A stretch of DNA of 16,084 nt from an uncultured Actinomycetes bacterium (GTDB taxonomy: Bacteria > Actinomycetota > Acidimicrobiia > IMCC26256 > PALSA-555), in the NCBI GenBank assembly GCA_937927875.1, contig CALEYV010000143.1, positions 1 through 16,084 of the forward strand, in the 5' to 3' direction. The notes under the pieces were generated by a model. It had not been told where the DNA came from. It saw only the letters and a list, made by a program, of their open reading frames with translations, and did no database searches. The translations under genes were made by a program, and so were the position numbers. How positions within the stretch are numbered: position 1 is the first letter of the stretch; the number at the start of each line of letters is the position of its first letter. Shown here in pieces: positions 1 through 6,075 of the stretch.

Positions 1-69
1 CCCCCACCCCCGCCGACCTCGACCACGACGACGTCGACGACCACGACGACCACCACCACCACGCCGTAG
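1..69 (+). CDS. C-terminal Thr/Pro-rich tail of a protein that starts before the window
   Basis: Frame 1 is open from the first base to a TAG at 67-69. It reads five prolines, then a run almost entirely of Thr with two Ser, ending in Pro and stop. Thr/Pro-rich tails of this kind are common at the C-terminus or in linkers of secreted or wall-associated actinobacterial proteins. The function of the main domain cannot be seen. The gene would be convergent with the ligase gene, whose stop lies 12 bp away. Because only 22 codons are visible and the DNA is a simple ACC/ACG repeat, the reading could be accidental; the clean stop just before the neighbouring gene is the best support. Confidence 0.45.
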   Translation, partial: PPPPPTSTTTTSTTTTTTTTTP

Positions 70-81
70 CGCGCCGGCGCG
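70..81. repeat. 12-bp perfect palindrome between two convergent stop codons
   Basis: CGCGCCGGCGCG is its own reverse complement and fills exactly the gap between the TAG at 67-69 and the stop of the minus-strand ligase gene at 82-84. Having no loop and no T-tract, it is not a proper intrinsic terminator. At this GC content such palindromes also arise by chance. Confidence 0.3.
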
Positions 82-1515
82 TCAGGTCTCTCGCACGACG
101 TCCAGCGGATCCTTGTCTTCCCGCAGGCCCCGGAACCGAGGCGCCCGCAGCGACCCCACCGACGTCCACTCCGCGAAGCCGACCTCGACGACGAGCTGGG
201 GCTCCACCCAGACCGCGTCCGAAAGCCGCGGTGGGTTCGTGAACGGCGCGGTGTCCCGGCGGAGAGGGTCCAGCGCCCGCTCGAGCTGCTCCCGCGCCGC
301 CTCGTCGATGCCCGAGCCGGCCCGCCCCGCGTAGCGCAGCCCGTCGTCGGCGTCGTAGTAGCCGACGAGCAGCGAGCCGAGCCGGTCGGCGAGGCGGCCC
401 TTGCCCGGCAGCCAGCCGCCGACGACGAGCTCCTGGCTGTTGACGACCTTGACCTTGCGCCACGCGGCTGCGCGCTCCCCGGGCCGGTAGGGGCTGTCGA
501 GCCGTTTCGCGACGACGCCCTCGAGCCCGAGCTCGGTCGCGGTGCGGAGCACGCCCGGCCCGTCACCTTCGTGGCTCGGCGGCGTCTGCCAGGCCGGACC
601 GGTGAGCCCGAGCCGCTCCAGCAGTCGCCGGCGCTCGGCGTACGGGAGCTCCAGCGTCGAGTGCCCCTCGAGCCACAGCAGGTCGAAGAGCATCACGACC
701 ACCGGCGTCGAGGCGACGAGCTGGCGAACCTTGGCCGGCGCCGCGACATGCATGCGCGACTGCAGCTTCTCGAAGCTGGGCCGCCCCTCGTCGTCGAGCG
801 CGACCACCTCCCCGTCCAGCACCGCCTCGATCGTGCCGAGCGCCTCCCCGATGCCCCGCAGCTCCGGATAGCGGGCGGTCACGTCGTTGCCCCGCCTGGA
901 CGTGAGCCGGATCCGGCCACCCTCGACGGCGATCAGCACCCGCATCCCGTCCCACTTCATCTCGTACGCCCACCGCCCGTCGTCGGGCGGCAGCGGGCCC
1001 GGCGTCGCCAGCATCGGCTGGAGGTTCGACGGCGGCGGCTCCCGCCCCGGGTCCTCGGGCGGGCTCATGCGGTGGATCATCCACTGGTCGCCGCCGGTGC
1101 GGAACAGGGCGTACTTGCCGTGCACCCGCTCCCCGTCGAAGCTGATGATCAGCTCGTCGTCCTCGACCTTCTCGGGCTCGTAGGTGCCACGGTCCCAGAC
1201 GGTCATCGTCCCCGCGCCATACTGGCCGCCCGGGATCTTGCCCTCGAAGGTCAGGTACTCGAGCGGGTGGTCCTCGGTGCGGACGGCGAGATGGTTCGGC
1301 TTGTTGCGGGCCGGGATGCCCTTCGGCACCGCCCACGACCACAAGACGCCGTCGTGCTCGAGGCGCAGGTCCCAGTGCAGCGCGCGGGCGTGATGCTCCT
1401 GGACGACGAAGCGGGGCCGGTCGCCGCCCGCCGGCGCGCCCGGGCTCGGGCCGGGCTCCGGGGTCTGGGCGAAGTCGCGCTTTTGCCGGTACGAGGCGAG
1501 CGAGTCCCGAGCCAC
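82..1515 (-). CDS. ligD: LigD-like ATP-dependent DNA ligase (3'-phosphoesterase + ligase domains)
   Basis: 477 aa. The N-terminal part (about 34-155) is a LigD 3'-phosphoesterase domain, with HHARALHWDLRLE at 41-53 and the later His at 83 as likely metal ligands. It is followed by an ATP-dependent ligase domain: motif I EMKWDGMR with the nucleotidyl lysine K187, DGEVVALDDEG at 234-244, FDLLWLEG at 277-284, EGVVAKR at 332-338 and WRKVKV at 352-357. An OB-fold ends the protein (about 360-477). LigD enzymes work with Ku in bacterial non-homologous end joining. The primase/polymerase domain of mycobacterial LigD is absent, so this is the PE-LIG form, and no ku gene is in the window. The GTG start is the one giving the usual family N-terminus (SLASYRQKRDF). 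It lies 20 bp downstream of the menE stop, so read-through from menE is possible, but a TACCGT -10 candidate sits in the gap. Confidence 0.93.
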   Translation of the reverse strand: MARDSLASYRQKRDFAQTPEPGPSPGAPAGGDRPRFVVQEHHARALHWDLRLEHDGVLWSWAVPKGIPARNKPNHLAVRTEDHPLEYLTFEGKIPGGQYGAGTMTVWDRGTYEPEKVEDDELIISFDGERVHGKYALFRTGGDQWMIHRMSPPEDPGREPPPSNLQPMLATPGPLPPDDGRWAYEMKWDGMRVLIAVEGGRIRLTSRRGNDVTARYPELRGIGEALGTIEAVLDGEVVALDDEGRPSFEKLQSRMHVAAPAKVRQLVASTPVVVMLFDLLWLEGHSTLELPYAERRRLLERLGLTGPAWQTPPSHEGDGPGVLRTATELGLEGVVAKRLDSPYRPGERAAAWRKVKVVNSQELVVGGWLPGKGRLADRLGSLLVGYYDADDGLRYAGRAGSGIDEAAREQLERALDPLRRDTAPFTNPPRLSDAVWVEPQLVVEVGFAEWTSVGSLRAPRFRGLREDKDPLDVVRET

Positions 1516-1521
1516 CGAACG

Positions 1522-1527
1522 ACGGTA
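1522..1527 (-). promoter_or_regulatory. candidate leaderless -10 element for ligD
   Basis: On the minus strand TACCGT is followed by 6 nt and then the ligD GTG (1513-1515). This is the spacing expected if transcription begins at the start codon. The same hexamer is the -10 candidate of menB. No clear -35 was found, and any such box would lie inside the menE 3' end. Confidence 0.4.
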
Positions 1528-1535
1528 TCGCCGGG

Positions 1536-2705
1536 TCAGGACGGCGTCGGGAGCAACCGCCGCTGCACCTTCCCGCCCGGGGTGCGCGGGATGGTCGAGA
1601 CCTCGACGACCTGCCGCGGGAGCTCGGCCGGTCGCAGGCGGGACCGCCCGAAGTCACGTAGGTCGCCGACGGCCGGCAGCGTGCGGCCGGGCCGGGGCAC
1701 CACGAAGGCCACGAGACGCTCGCCCCACTGGTCGTCCGGGACGCCGGCGACGCAGACATCGTCGACGCTCGGGTGCTCGGCGAGCACCTGCTCGACGGCG
1801 GTGGGGCTCACGTTCACGCCGCCGGTGATCACGAGGTCGCGCCGCCGGTCGACGACGCGCACCGCGCCGCTCGCGTCCTTCGCGCCGAGGTCGCCGGTGC
1901 GGAGCCAGCCGTCGGGGTCGAGCACGGCGCGCGTGGCGTCGGGCTCGAAGCGATAGCGGCGCATCACCATGGCGCCGCGCACGCGGATCTCGTCGTCGGG
2001 CGCGAGGTCGACCTCGGCGCCGGGGATCGGCTGACCATCGAGCAGGACGCCGCCCGCGGTCTCGCTCAGGCCGTAGGCGTCGACCACCGGCGTCCCGGCG
2101 GCGGCGGCCCGCTCGCGTAGCGGGGGCGGCAACGGCGCCCCGCCGACGACGATGCGCCGGTAGGCGCGCAGCGGCGCGCCGGCGTCGAGCAGCCGGTGGA
2201 GCATGGTCGGCACCACGGACACCAGCGTGGAGCCATGTCGCTCGGGCGCGCCGGCGACCGCGTCGAGGTCGAAGCCGGGGTGGACGTCGACGGACTGGCC
2301 TCCGACCCGGGCCCGGGCGAGGATCGCCAGCCCCGCCACATGGTGCAGGGGCAGGCAGACCAGCCAGCGATCGTCGGGGCCGAGCTCGAGCGCGGCGTTG
2401 CAGCCGGCGCCGACGGCGTCGAGGCCGGCGAAGGTCAGCTCGACCGCCTTCGGCGTCCCGGTCGTCCCGGACGTGACCACCACTGCGCCGACGTCCGGGT
2501 CGGGCGCCCGGCCGCCGGGCACGGCCCGGGTCTCGTCGACGAGGAGGTGGGTCGGGCGCAGCCGGGCCAGGCTCTGCTCGAGGACCGCGGCCGGTGCGGC
2601 CGGGTCGAGGACCGCCACCGCGTCGCCCCGGTCCCAGGCCTCGAGCACGGCCCGGGCCGCGGCCGGGCGGGGGCGGAGGATCGCCAGCAGCCGGGCCGGG
2701 CTCAC
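1536..2705 (-). CDS. menE: o-succinylbenzoate-CoA ligase (MenE)
   Basis: 389 aa, member of the acyl-adenylate (ANL) superfamily. It activates o-succinylbenzoate to its CoA thioester with ATP, in the cytoplasm, before ring closure by MenB. Visible motifs in order: P-loop TSGTTGTPK at 78-86, YGLSET at 211-216, GWLRTGD at 266-272, DRRRDLVITGGVNVSP at 286-301 and the C-terminal PGGKVQRR with the adenylation lysine K379. It is shorter than typical MenE (about 450-490 aa); the missing part is N-terminal, ahead of the P-loop. The GTG start is the first available in frame and has GGAGG only 3 nt upstream, a short spacing. It is divergent from menB with a 95-bp spacer. The adenylate core alone could fit other acyl-CoA ligases; the neighbours decide for MenE. 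Confidence 0.93.
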   Translation of the reverse strand: MSPARLLAILRPRPAAARAVLEAWDRGDAVAVLDPAAPAAVLEQSLARLRPTHLLVDETRAVPGGRAPDPDVGAVVVTSGTTGTPKAVELTFAGLDAVGAGCNAALELGPDDRWLVCLPLHHVAGLAILARARVGGQSVDVHPGFDLDAVAGAPERHGSTLVSVVPTMLHRLLDAGAPLRAYRRIVVGGAPLPPPLRERAAAAGTPVVDAYGLSETAGGVLLDGQPIPGAEVDLAPDDEIRVRGAMVMRRYRFEPDATRAVLDPDGWLRTGDLGAKDASGAVRVVDRRRDLVITGGVNVSPTAVEQVLAEHPSVDDVCVAGVPDDQWGERLVAFVVPRPGRTLPAVGDLRDFGRSRLRPAELPRQVVEVSTIPRTPGGKVQRRLLPTPS

Positions 2706-2716
2706 CGCCCTCCGAT

Positions 2717-2746
2717 TTGGTCGCGCCCCACCGCCGCCCTTACCGT
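2717..2746 (+). promoter_or_regulatory. candidate promoter of the menB-menA-menC operon
   Basis: A TTGGTC -35-like hexamer (2717-2722), an 18-bp spacer and a TACCGT -10 (2741-2746) would start transcription near 2753. This gives a leader of about 48 nt that ends in the menB Shine-Dalgarno GGAGG (2792-2796, 4 nt before ATG). The -10 is identical to that proposed for ligD. The match is by eye only. Confidence 0.45.
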
Positions 2747-2763
2747 GGGAGTGAGCACTCCCA
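2746..2763. promoter_or_regulatory. 18-bp inverted repeat, likely repressor operator at the menE/menB divergent promoter
   Basis: TGGGAGTG-AG-CACTCCCA has perfect 8-bp arms around a 2-nt centre. It abuts the proposed menB -10 and covers the predicted start site, so a bound protein would block menB-menA-menC and could also affect divergent menE. A GAGTG/CACTC dyad with a short centre resembles operators of TetR-family repressors, but this is inference, and no TetR gene is in the window. A weak RNA hairpin is the alternative reading. Confidence 0.5.
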
Positions 2764-2800
2764 GAGTCTATGCGCCCACAGAGGCGGGATCGGAGGCGGG

Positions 2801-3652
2801 ATGCGCCGCAGCATCCGAACCGGAGCGGAGTGGAAGCCCGCCGACGTCGACTACGGCGACATCCGGTACGAGACGGCCGACCTCGAGCGGGGCTCGATCG
2901 CCAAGCTGACGATCTGTCGCCCCGAGGTCCGCAACGCCTTCCGGCCCCAGACCCTCTACGAGCTCCAGGACGCGTTCGAGCGGGCCCGCAACGACCCGAC
3001 GGTCGGCGTCGTCGTCCTCACCGGCGAGGGCTCGGAGGCGTTCTGCAGCGGCGGCGACCAGCGCATCCGCGGCGACGACGGCTACGTCGGCGACGACGGC
3101 GTCGGCCGGCTCAACGTCCTCGACCTCCAGGTGCAGATCCGGCGGCTTCCGAAGCCGGTCGTCGCTATGGTCGCCGGCTACGCGATCGGCGGCGGGCATG
3201 TCCTGCACCTCGTCTGTGACCTGACGATCGCGGCCGACAACGCGCGGTTCGGCCAGACCGGTCCCCGCGTCGGCTCCTTCGACGGCGGCTACGGGTCGGG
3301 GCTGCTCGCCCGCACGGTCGGGCAGAAGAAGGCCCGGGAGATCTGGTTCCTCTGCGACCAGTACGACGCCGAGGAGGCGGCCCGACTCGGGCTGGTGAAC
3401 ACCGTCGTGCCGCTCGAGGCACTGGAGGAGCAGACGGTGGCGTGGTGCCGCCGCATGCTCGAGCACAGCCCTTTGGCGATGCGGATGCTGAAGGCGTCGC
3501 TGAACGCGGCCGACGACGGGCTGGCCGGGATCCAGCAGCTGGCCGGCGACGCGACGCTCCTGTACTACCTGAGCGCGGAGGCCCAGGAGGGCAAGCAGGC
3601 CTACCTCGAGAAGCGGCGGCCCGCCTTCGACCGGTTCCCGCGCCGGCCGTGA
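2801..3652 (+). CDS. menB: 1,4-dihydroxy-2-naphthoyl-CoA synthase (MenB)
   Basis: 283 aa, a crotonase-fold enzyme that cyclises o-succinylbenzoyl-CoA to DHNA-CoA (Dieckmann-type condensation). It can be followed almost residue by residue against the E. coli enzyme (285 aa): FCSGGDQRIRG at 81-91, AGYAIGGGHVLH at 125-136, FGQTGPRVGSFDGGYG at 150-165, KKAREIWFLCDQYD at 176-189 and the C-terminal EGKQAYLEKRRP. Q152, G154 and W182 occupy the places where bicarbonate-dependent (type I) MenB enzymes hold the cofactor, so this is probably a type I enzyme. The ATG at 2801 is chosen because GGAGG lies 4 nt upstream and the N-terminus matches the family; an ATG at 2770 is out of frame. The stop overlaps the menA start (GTGA), so the two are translationally coupled. 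Confidence 0.98.
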   Translation: MRRSIRTGAEWKPADVDYGDIRYETADLERGSIAKLTICRPEVRNAFRPQTLYELQDAFERARNDPTVGVVVLTGEGSEAFCSGGDQRIRGDDGYVGDDGVGRLNVLDLQVQIRRLPKPVVAMVAGYAIGGGHVLHLVCDLTIAADNARFGQTGPRVGSFDGGYGSGLLARTVGQKKAREIWFLCDQYDAEEAARLGLVNTVVPLEALEEQTVAWCRRMLEHSPLAMRMLKASLNAADDGLAGIQQLAGDATLLYYLSAEAQEGKQAYLEKRRPAFDRFPRRP

Positions 3653-4539
3653 CGACGGCCGCCGGGCCGGCGCCGGCGCGGCTGTGGCTGCTCGGCGCCC
3701 GGCCGCGCACCCTCGGCGCGGCGGTGGCGCCGGTGCTGGTCGGCACGGCCGCCGGTTCCGCGGCCGCGGGCGTGCTGCTGCCCGGTCGCGCCGTGCTCGC
3801 CCTCGTCGTCGCCCTCGCGCTGCAGGTCGGCGTCAACTACGCCAACGACTACTCCGACGGCGTGCGCGGGACCGACTCGGCCCGGGTCGGGCCGCTGCGC
3901 CTCACCGCGAGCGGGGCCGTCCCTGCCGCGGCCGTGCGGCGGGCCGCCCTGGGCTCCTTCGCGGTCGCCGCGATCGCCGGCCTCGCGCTCTCGCTCATCG
4001 CCGACCCCTGGCTCCTTCTCGTCGGCGCGGCGGCCATCGCCGCCGCCGCCCTCTACACCGGCGGCCCGAAGCCTTACGGGTACCTCGGGCTCGGCGAGCT
4101 CATGGTCCTCGTCTTCTTCGGGTTCGTCGCCACCGCCGGCTCGGCCTACGTGCAGGTCGGCCGCGTCCCGGCCGCCGCGTGGTGGGCGTCGGCCGCGGTC
4201 GGGCTGCTCGCCTGCGCGCTGCTCCTCGTGAACAACGTCCGGGACCGGGCCACCGACGCCCAGGCGGGCAAGCGCACAATCGCCGTCCGTCTCGGCGACG
4301 CCCCCGGCCGCGCCCTCTACGCCGGGTGCGTGGCGGGCGCGTTCGCGGCGGTGGCCGCGATCGGGGTGGCGCACCCCTGGGCGCTGCTCGGGCTGGCCGC
4401 GGCGCCGCTCGCGGTCCGACCGCTGCGGGCCGTGCTCGGCGGCGGACACGGCCCGGCGCTCATCCCGGCCCTCGCCGGGACCGTCCGGCTCGAGGTCGTG
4501 CTCGCCGCGCTCGTCGCCACCGGGCTGTGGGTGTCGTGA
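3649..4539 (+). CDS. menA: 1,4-dihydroxy-2-naphthoate polyprenyltransferase (MenA)
   Basis: 296 aa integral membrane protein of the UbiA superfamily. It attaches the polyprenyl chain to DHNA with loss of the carboxyl group, giving demethylmenaquinone at the inner face of the membrane. The first Asp-rich motif is NYANDYSDGVRGTD at 63-76 and the second is NNVRDRATDAQAGKRT at 195-210, both of MenA type. Many long Ala/Val/Leu segments account for roughly 8-9 membrane spans. The start is GTG, overlapping the menB stop as GTGA; the same reading frame is open further upstream, but that part lies inside menB and has Arg/Gly/Pro-rich non-family sequence. It ends in another GTGA overlap with menC. Length is normal for the family. 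Confidence 0.95.
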   Translation: MTTAAGPAPARLWLLGARPRTLGAAVAPVLVGTAAGSAAAGVLLPGRAVLALVVALALQVGVNYANDYSDGVRGTDSARVGPLRLTASGAVPAAAVRRAALGSFAVAAIAGLALSLIADPWLLLVGAAAIAAAALYTGGPKPYGYLGLGELMVLVFFGFVATAGSAYVQVGRVPAAAWWASAAVGLLACALLLVNNVRDRATDAQAGKRTIAVRLGDAPGRALYAGCVAGAFAAVAAIGVAHPWALLGLAAAPLAVRPLRAVLGGGHGPALIPALAGTVRLEVVLAALVATGLWVS

Positions 4540-5396
4540 CCGACGTCCGCGAGCACCGGCTGGTGCTCGACGGCCGCCCGGTGCTCCTCCTCGAGGGCCC
4601 GTCCGGGTGGGGCGAGTGCTCCCCGCTGCCCGGCTACCCGTGCGACCCGTCCGCGGCGTGGCGGGCGGCCCATGAGTCGGCGACGGTCGGCTGGCCGGAC
4701 GCGCGCCGCGACACGGTGCCGGTCAACGCCCTCGTCAGCGGCCCGACGTTCGACCCCGCCGCGCTGGCGGCGTTCCCGGCCGTGAAGGTGAAGGTCGGCC
4801 GCGAGTCCGACGTCGAGCTCGTGGCCGCGGTGCGCGACGCCGTCGGCCCCGCGGTGGCGCTGCGGGTCGACGCCAACGGGGCGTGGGACCTGGAACACGC
4901 CGAGCGCGCCATCACGAGGCTCGCCCGCTACGACCTGGAGCTCGTCGAGCAGCCCGTCGCCGCGCTCGACGACCTGGCCCGGCTCCGCCGGCGGGTCGCG
5001 GTGCCGATCGCGGCCGACGAGTCGGTGCGCACCCTCGACGACGCCCGGCGCCTGCGCGCCCTCGACGCGGCCGACGTGCTCGTCCTGAAGGTGCAACCCG
5101 CCGGCGGCGTGGGCGCGGCCCTTGAGCTGGCCGACACGGCCGGGATCCCGGCGCTCGCGAGCTCGATGCTCGAGACGTCGGTCGGCGTCGCGGCCGGCCT
5201 CGCGCTCGCCGCCGCGCTCCCCGAGCTGCCGTTCGCGTGCGGGCTGGCCACCGTCGCCGCCCGGACCACCGACGTCACCCTCGATCCCCTCGTGCCCGTC
5301 GACGGGTCGCTCGCCGTCCGCGCCGTCGAGCCCGACCGGGCCCTCCTGGCCCGCTACGCCGCCCCGGTCCCGTCGGCCCAGGAGGCGAGCTCGTGA
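4536..5396 (+). CDS. menC: o-succinylbenzoate synthase (MenC)
   Basis: 286 aa, enolase superfamily (muconate-lactonizing-enzyme subgroup). It dehydrates SHCHC to o-succinylbenzoate. All expected catalytic positions are visible: the KxK pair K84/K86 (VKVKVG), metal ligands D112 (RVDANGAWD), E138 (ELVEQPV) and D161 (AADES), and the second general acid/base K185 (VLKVQPAGG). The GTG start overlaps the menA stop (GTGA). With this start the N-terminal capping domain is short: the usual actinobacterial lead-in before the GWGE motif (here at 25-28) is cut by roughly 20-30 residues. The frame is open upstream, but only inside menA with unrelated Arg-rich sequence. The 3' end overlaps the convergent menH-like gene by 43 bp. 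Confidence 0.93.
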   Translation: MTDVREHRLVLDGRPVLLLEGPSGWGECSPLPGYPCDPSAAWRAAHESATVGWPDARRDTVPVNALVSGPTFDPAALAAFPAVKVKVGRESDVELVAAVRDAVGPAVALRVDANGAWDLEHAERAITRLARYDLELVEQPVAALDDLARLRRRVAVPIAADESVRTLDDARRLRALDAADVLVLKVQPAGGVGAALELADTAGIPALASSMLETSVGVAAGLALAAALPELPFACGLATVAARTTDVTLDPLVPVDGSLAVRAVEPDRALLARYAAPVPSAQEASS

Positions 5397-6061
5397 GCGA
5401 GTGCCTGCGGCTGCTCAAGGGGGACGGCGTGACCCGCCCGCTCCATGATCACGACCGTGGCCTGGGACCCGATCGCGTCGGCCATCTGACGCGCCACGTT
5501 CGAGTAGGCGCGGTCGTAGCTGCCGGCGACGAGCAGCACCGGCATCTCGAGCTCCGAGAGGCGGTCCCACAGCGGCTCCTGCGCGCCCTGGCCGAGCGAC
5601 CGCAGCTGGTGCGACAGTCGCCGCGCTGTGTTCCCGCGCTTGCGCTCTTCGAGCATCGCGGCGTCGCGGGGGAGCGACTCGAAGAGTCGCTGGTCGAGCC
5701 AGCGCTCCAGGAAGACGTCCATGCCGTCCCGCTCGAGCTCCTGGGCCCGCCGCTCGTCGTCGGCGATCCGGGCCTCCCGCTGCCCGGCGTTGCGGATGCC
5801 GGCCGAGCCGCTGACGAGGACGAGCGCGTCCACGAGGGACGGGTTGTCGAGCGCCAGCCGGACGCAGAGCCGCGCCCCCATCGAGTAGCCGACCCAGATG
5901 CCCCGGCCGCCTCGGTGGGCGATGGTGTCGGCGGTGGCGACGAAGTCGAGGCCGTCCGGCACCTCGATGGCCTGAATATCCCAGTCGCGGGGCAGCGCTC
6001 GCTCGACCGGCTCCCACGAGCGGGCGGTGAGGGTGAAGCCCGGCACGAGCCGCACACGCAT
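5354..6061 (-). CDS. menH: alpha/beta hydrolase, probable SHCHC synthase (MenH)
   Basis: 235 aa alpha/beta-hydrolase. The nucleophile elbow is GYSMG at 58-62 (S60); D183 (GSYDRAY) and H211 (AGHAVPL) complete a likely catalytic triad. MenH removes pyruvate from SEPHCHC, the MenD product, to give SHCHC. Its place between menC and menD is the main reason for the MenH assignment, since the fold alone covers many esterases. The oxyanion-loop sequence LVPGFTLT at 5-12 stands where HGF/HG-type motifs usually occur. The ATG at 6061 is preferred: GAGGA lies 7 nt upstream and sequence farther upstream is Arg-rich antisense of menD. The start is 14 bp from the divergent menD ATG and the C-terminus overlaps menC by 43 bp on the opposite strand. 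Confidence 0.75.
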   Translation of the reverse strand: MRVRLVPGFTLTARSWEPVERALPRDWDIQAIEVPDGLDFVATADTIAHRGGRGIWVGYSMGARLCVRLALDNPSLVDALVLVSGSAGIRNAGQREARIADDERRAQELERDGMDVFLERWLDQRLFESLPRDAAMLEERKRGNTARRLSHQLRSLGQGAQEPLWDRLSELEMPVLLVAGSYDRAYSNVARQMADAIGSQATVVIMERAGHAVPLEQPQALAHELASWADGTGAA

Positions 6062-6075
6062 GCCGGGATCCTCGC

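Noticed and set aside
20..66. ACC/ACG simple repeat considered as a noncoding microsatellite
   Set aside because: It is in one open frame ending with a stop just before the next gene, so a coding Thr tail explains it better.
563..1956. Long open frames on both strands over ligD and menE, outside the annotated frames
   Set aside because: Their products are Arg/Pro/Gly/Ala/Ser-rich with no family motif. High GC removes stop codons from shadow frames; LigD and MenE motifs are unambiguous in the chosen frames.
3442..3648. Upstream extension of menA into menB
   Set aside because: Adds about 69 Arg/Gly/Pro residues unrelated to MenA; the GTGA overlap at 3649 is the better start.
3684..4535. Upstream extension of menC through menA
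   Set aside because: Sequence is Arg-rich antifamily translation of menA; the GTG at 4536 overlaps the menA stop and begins the recognisable protein.
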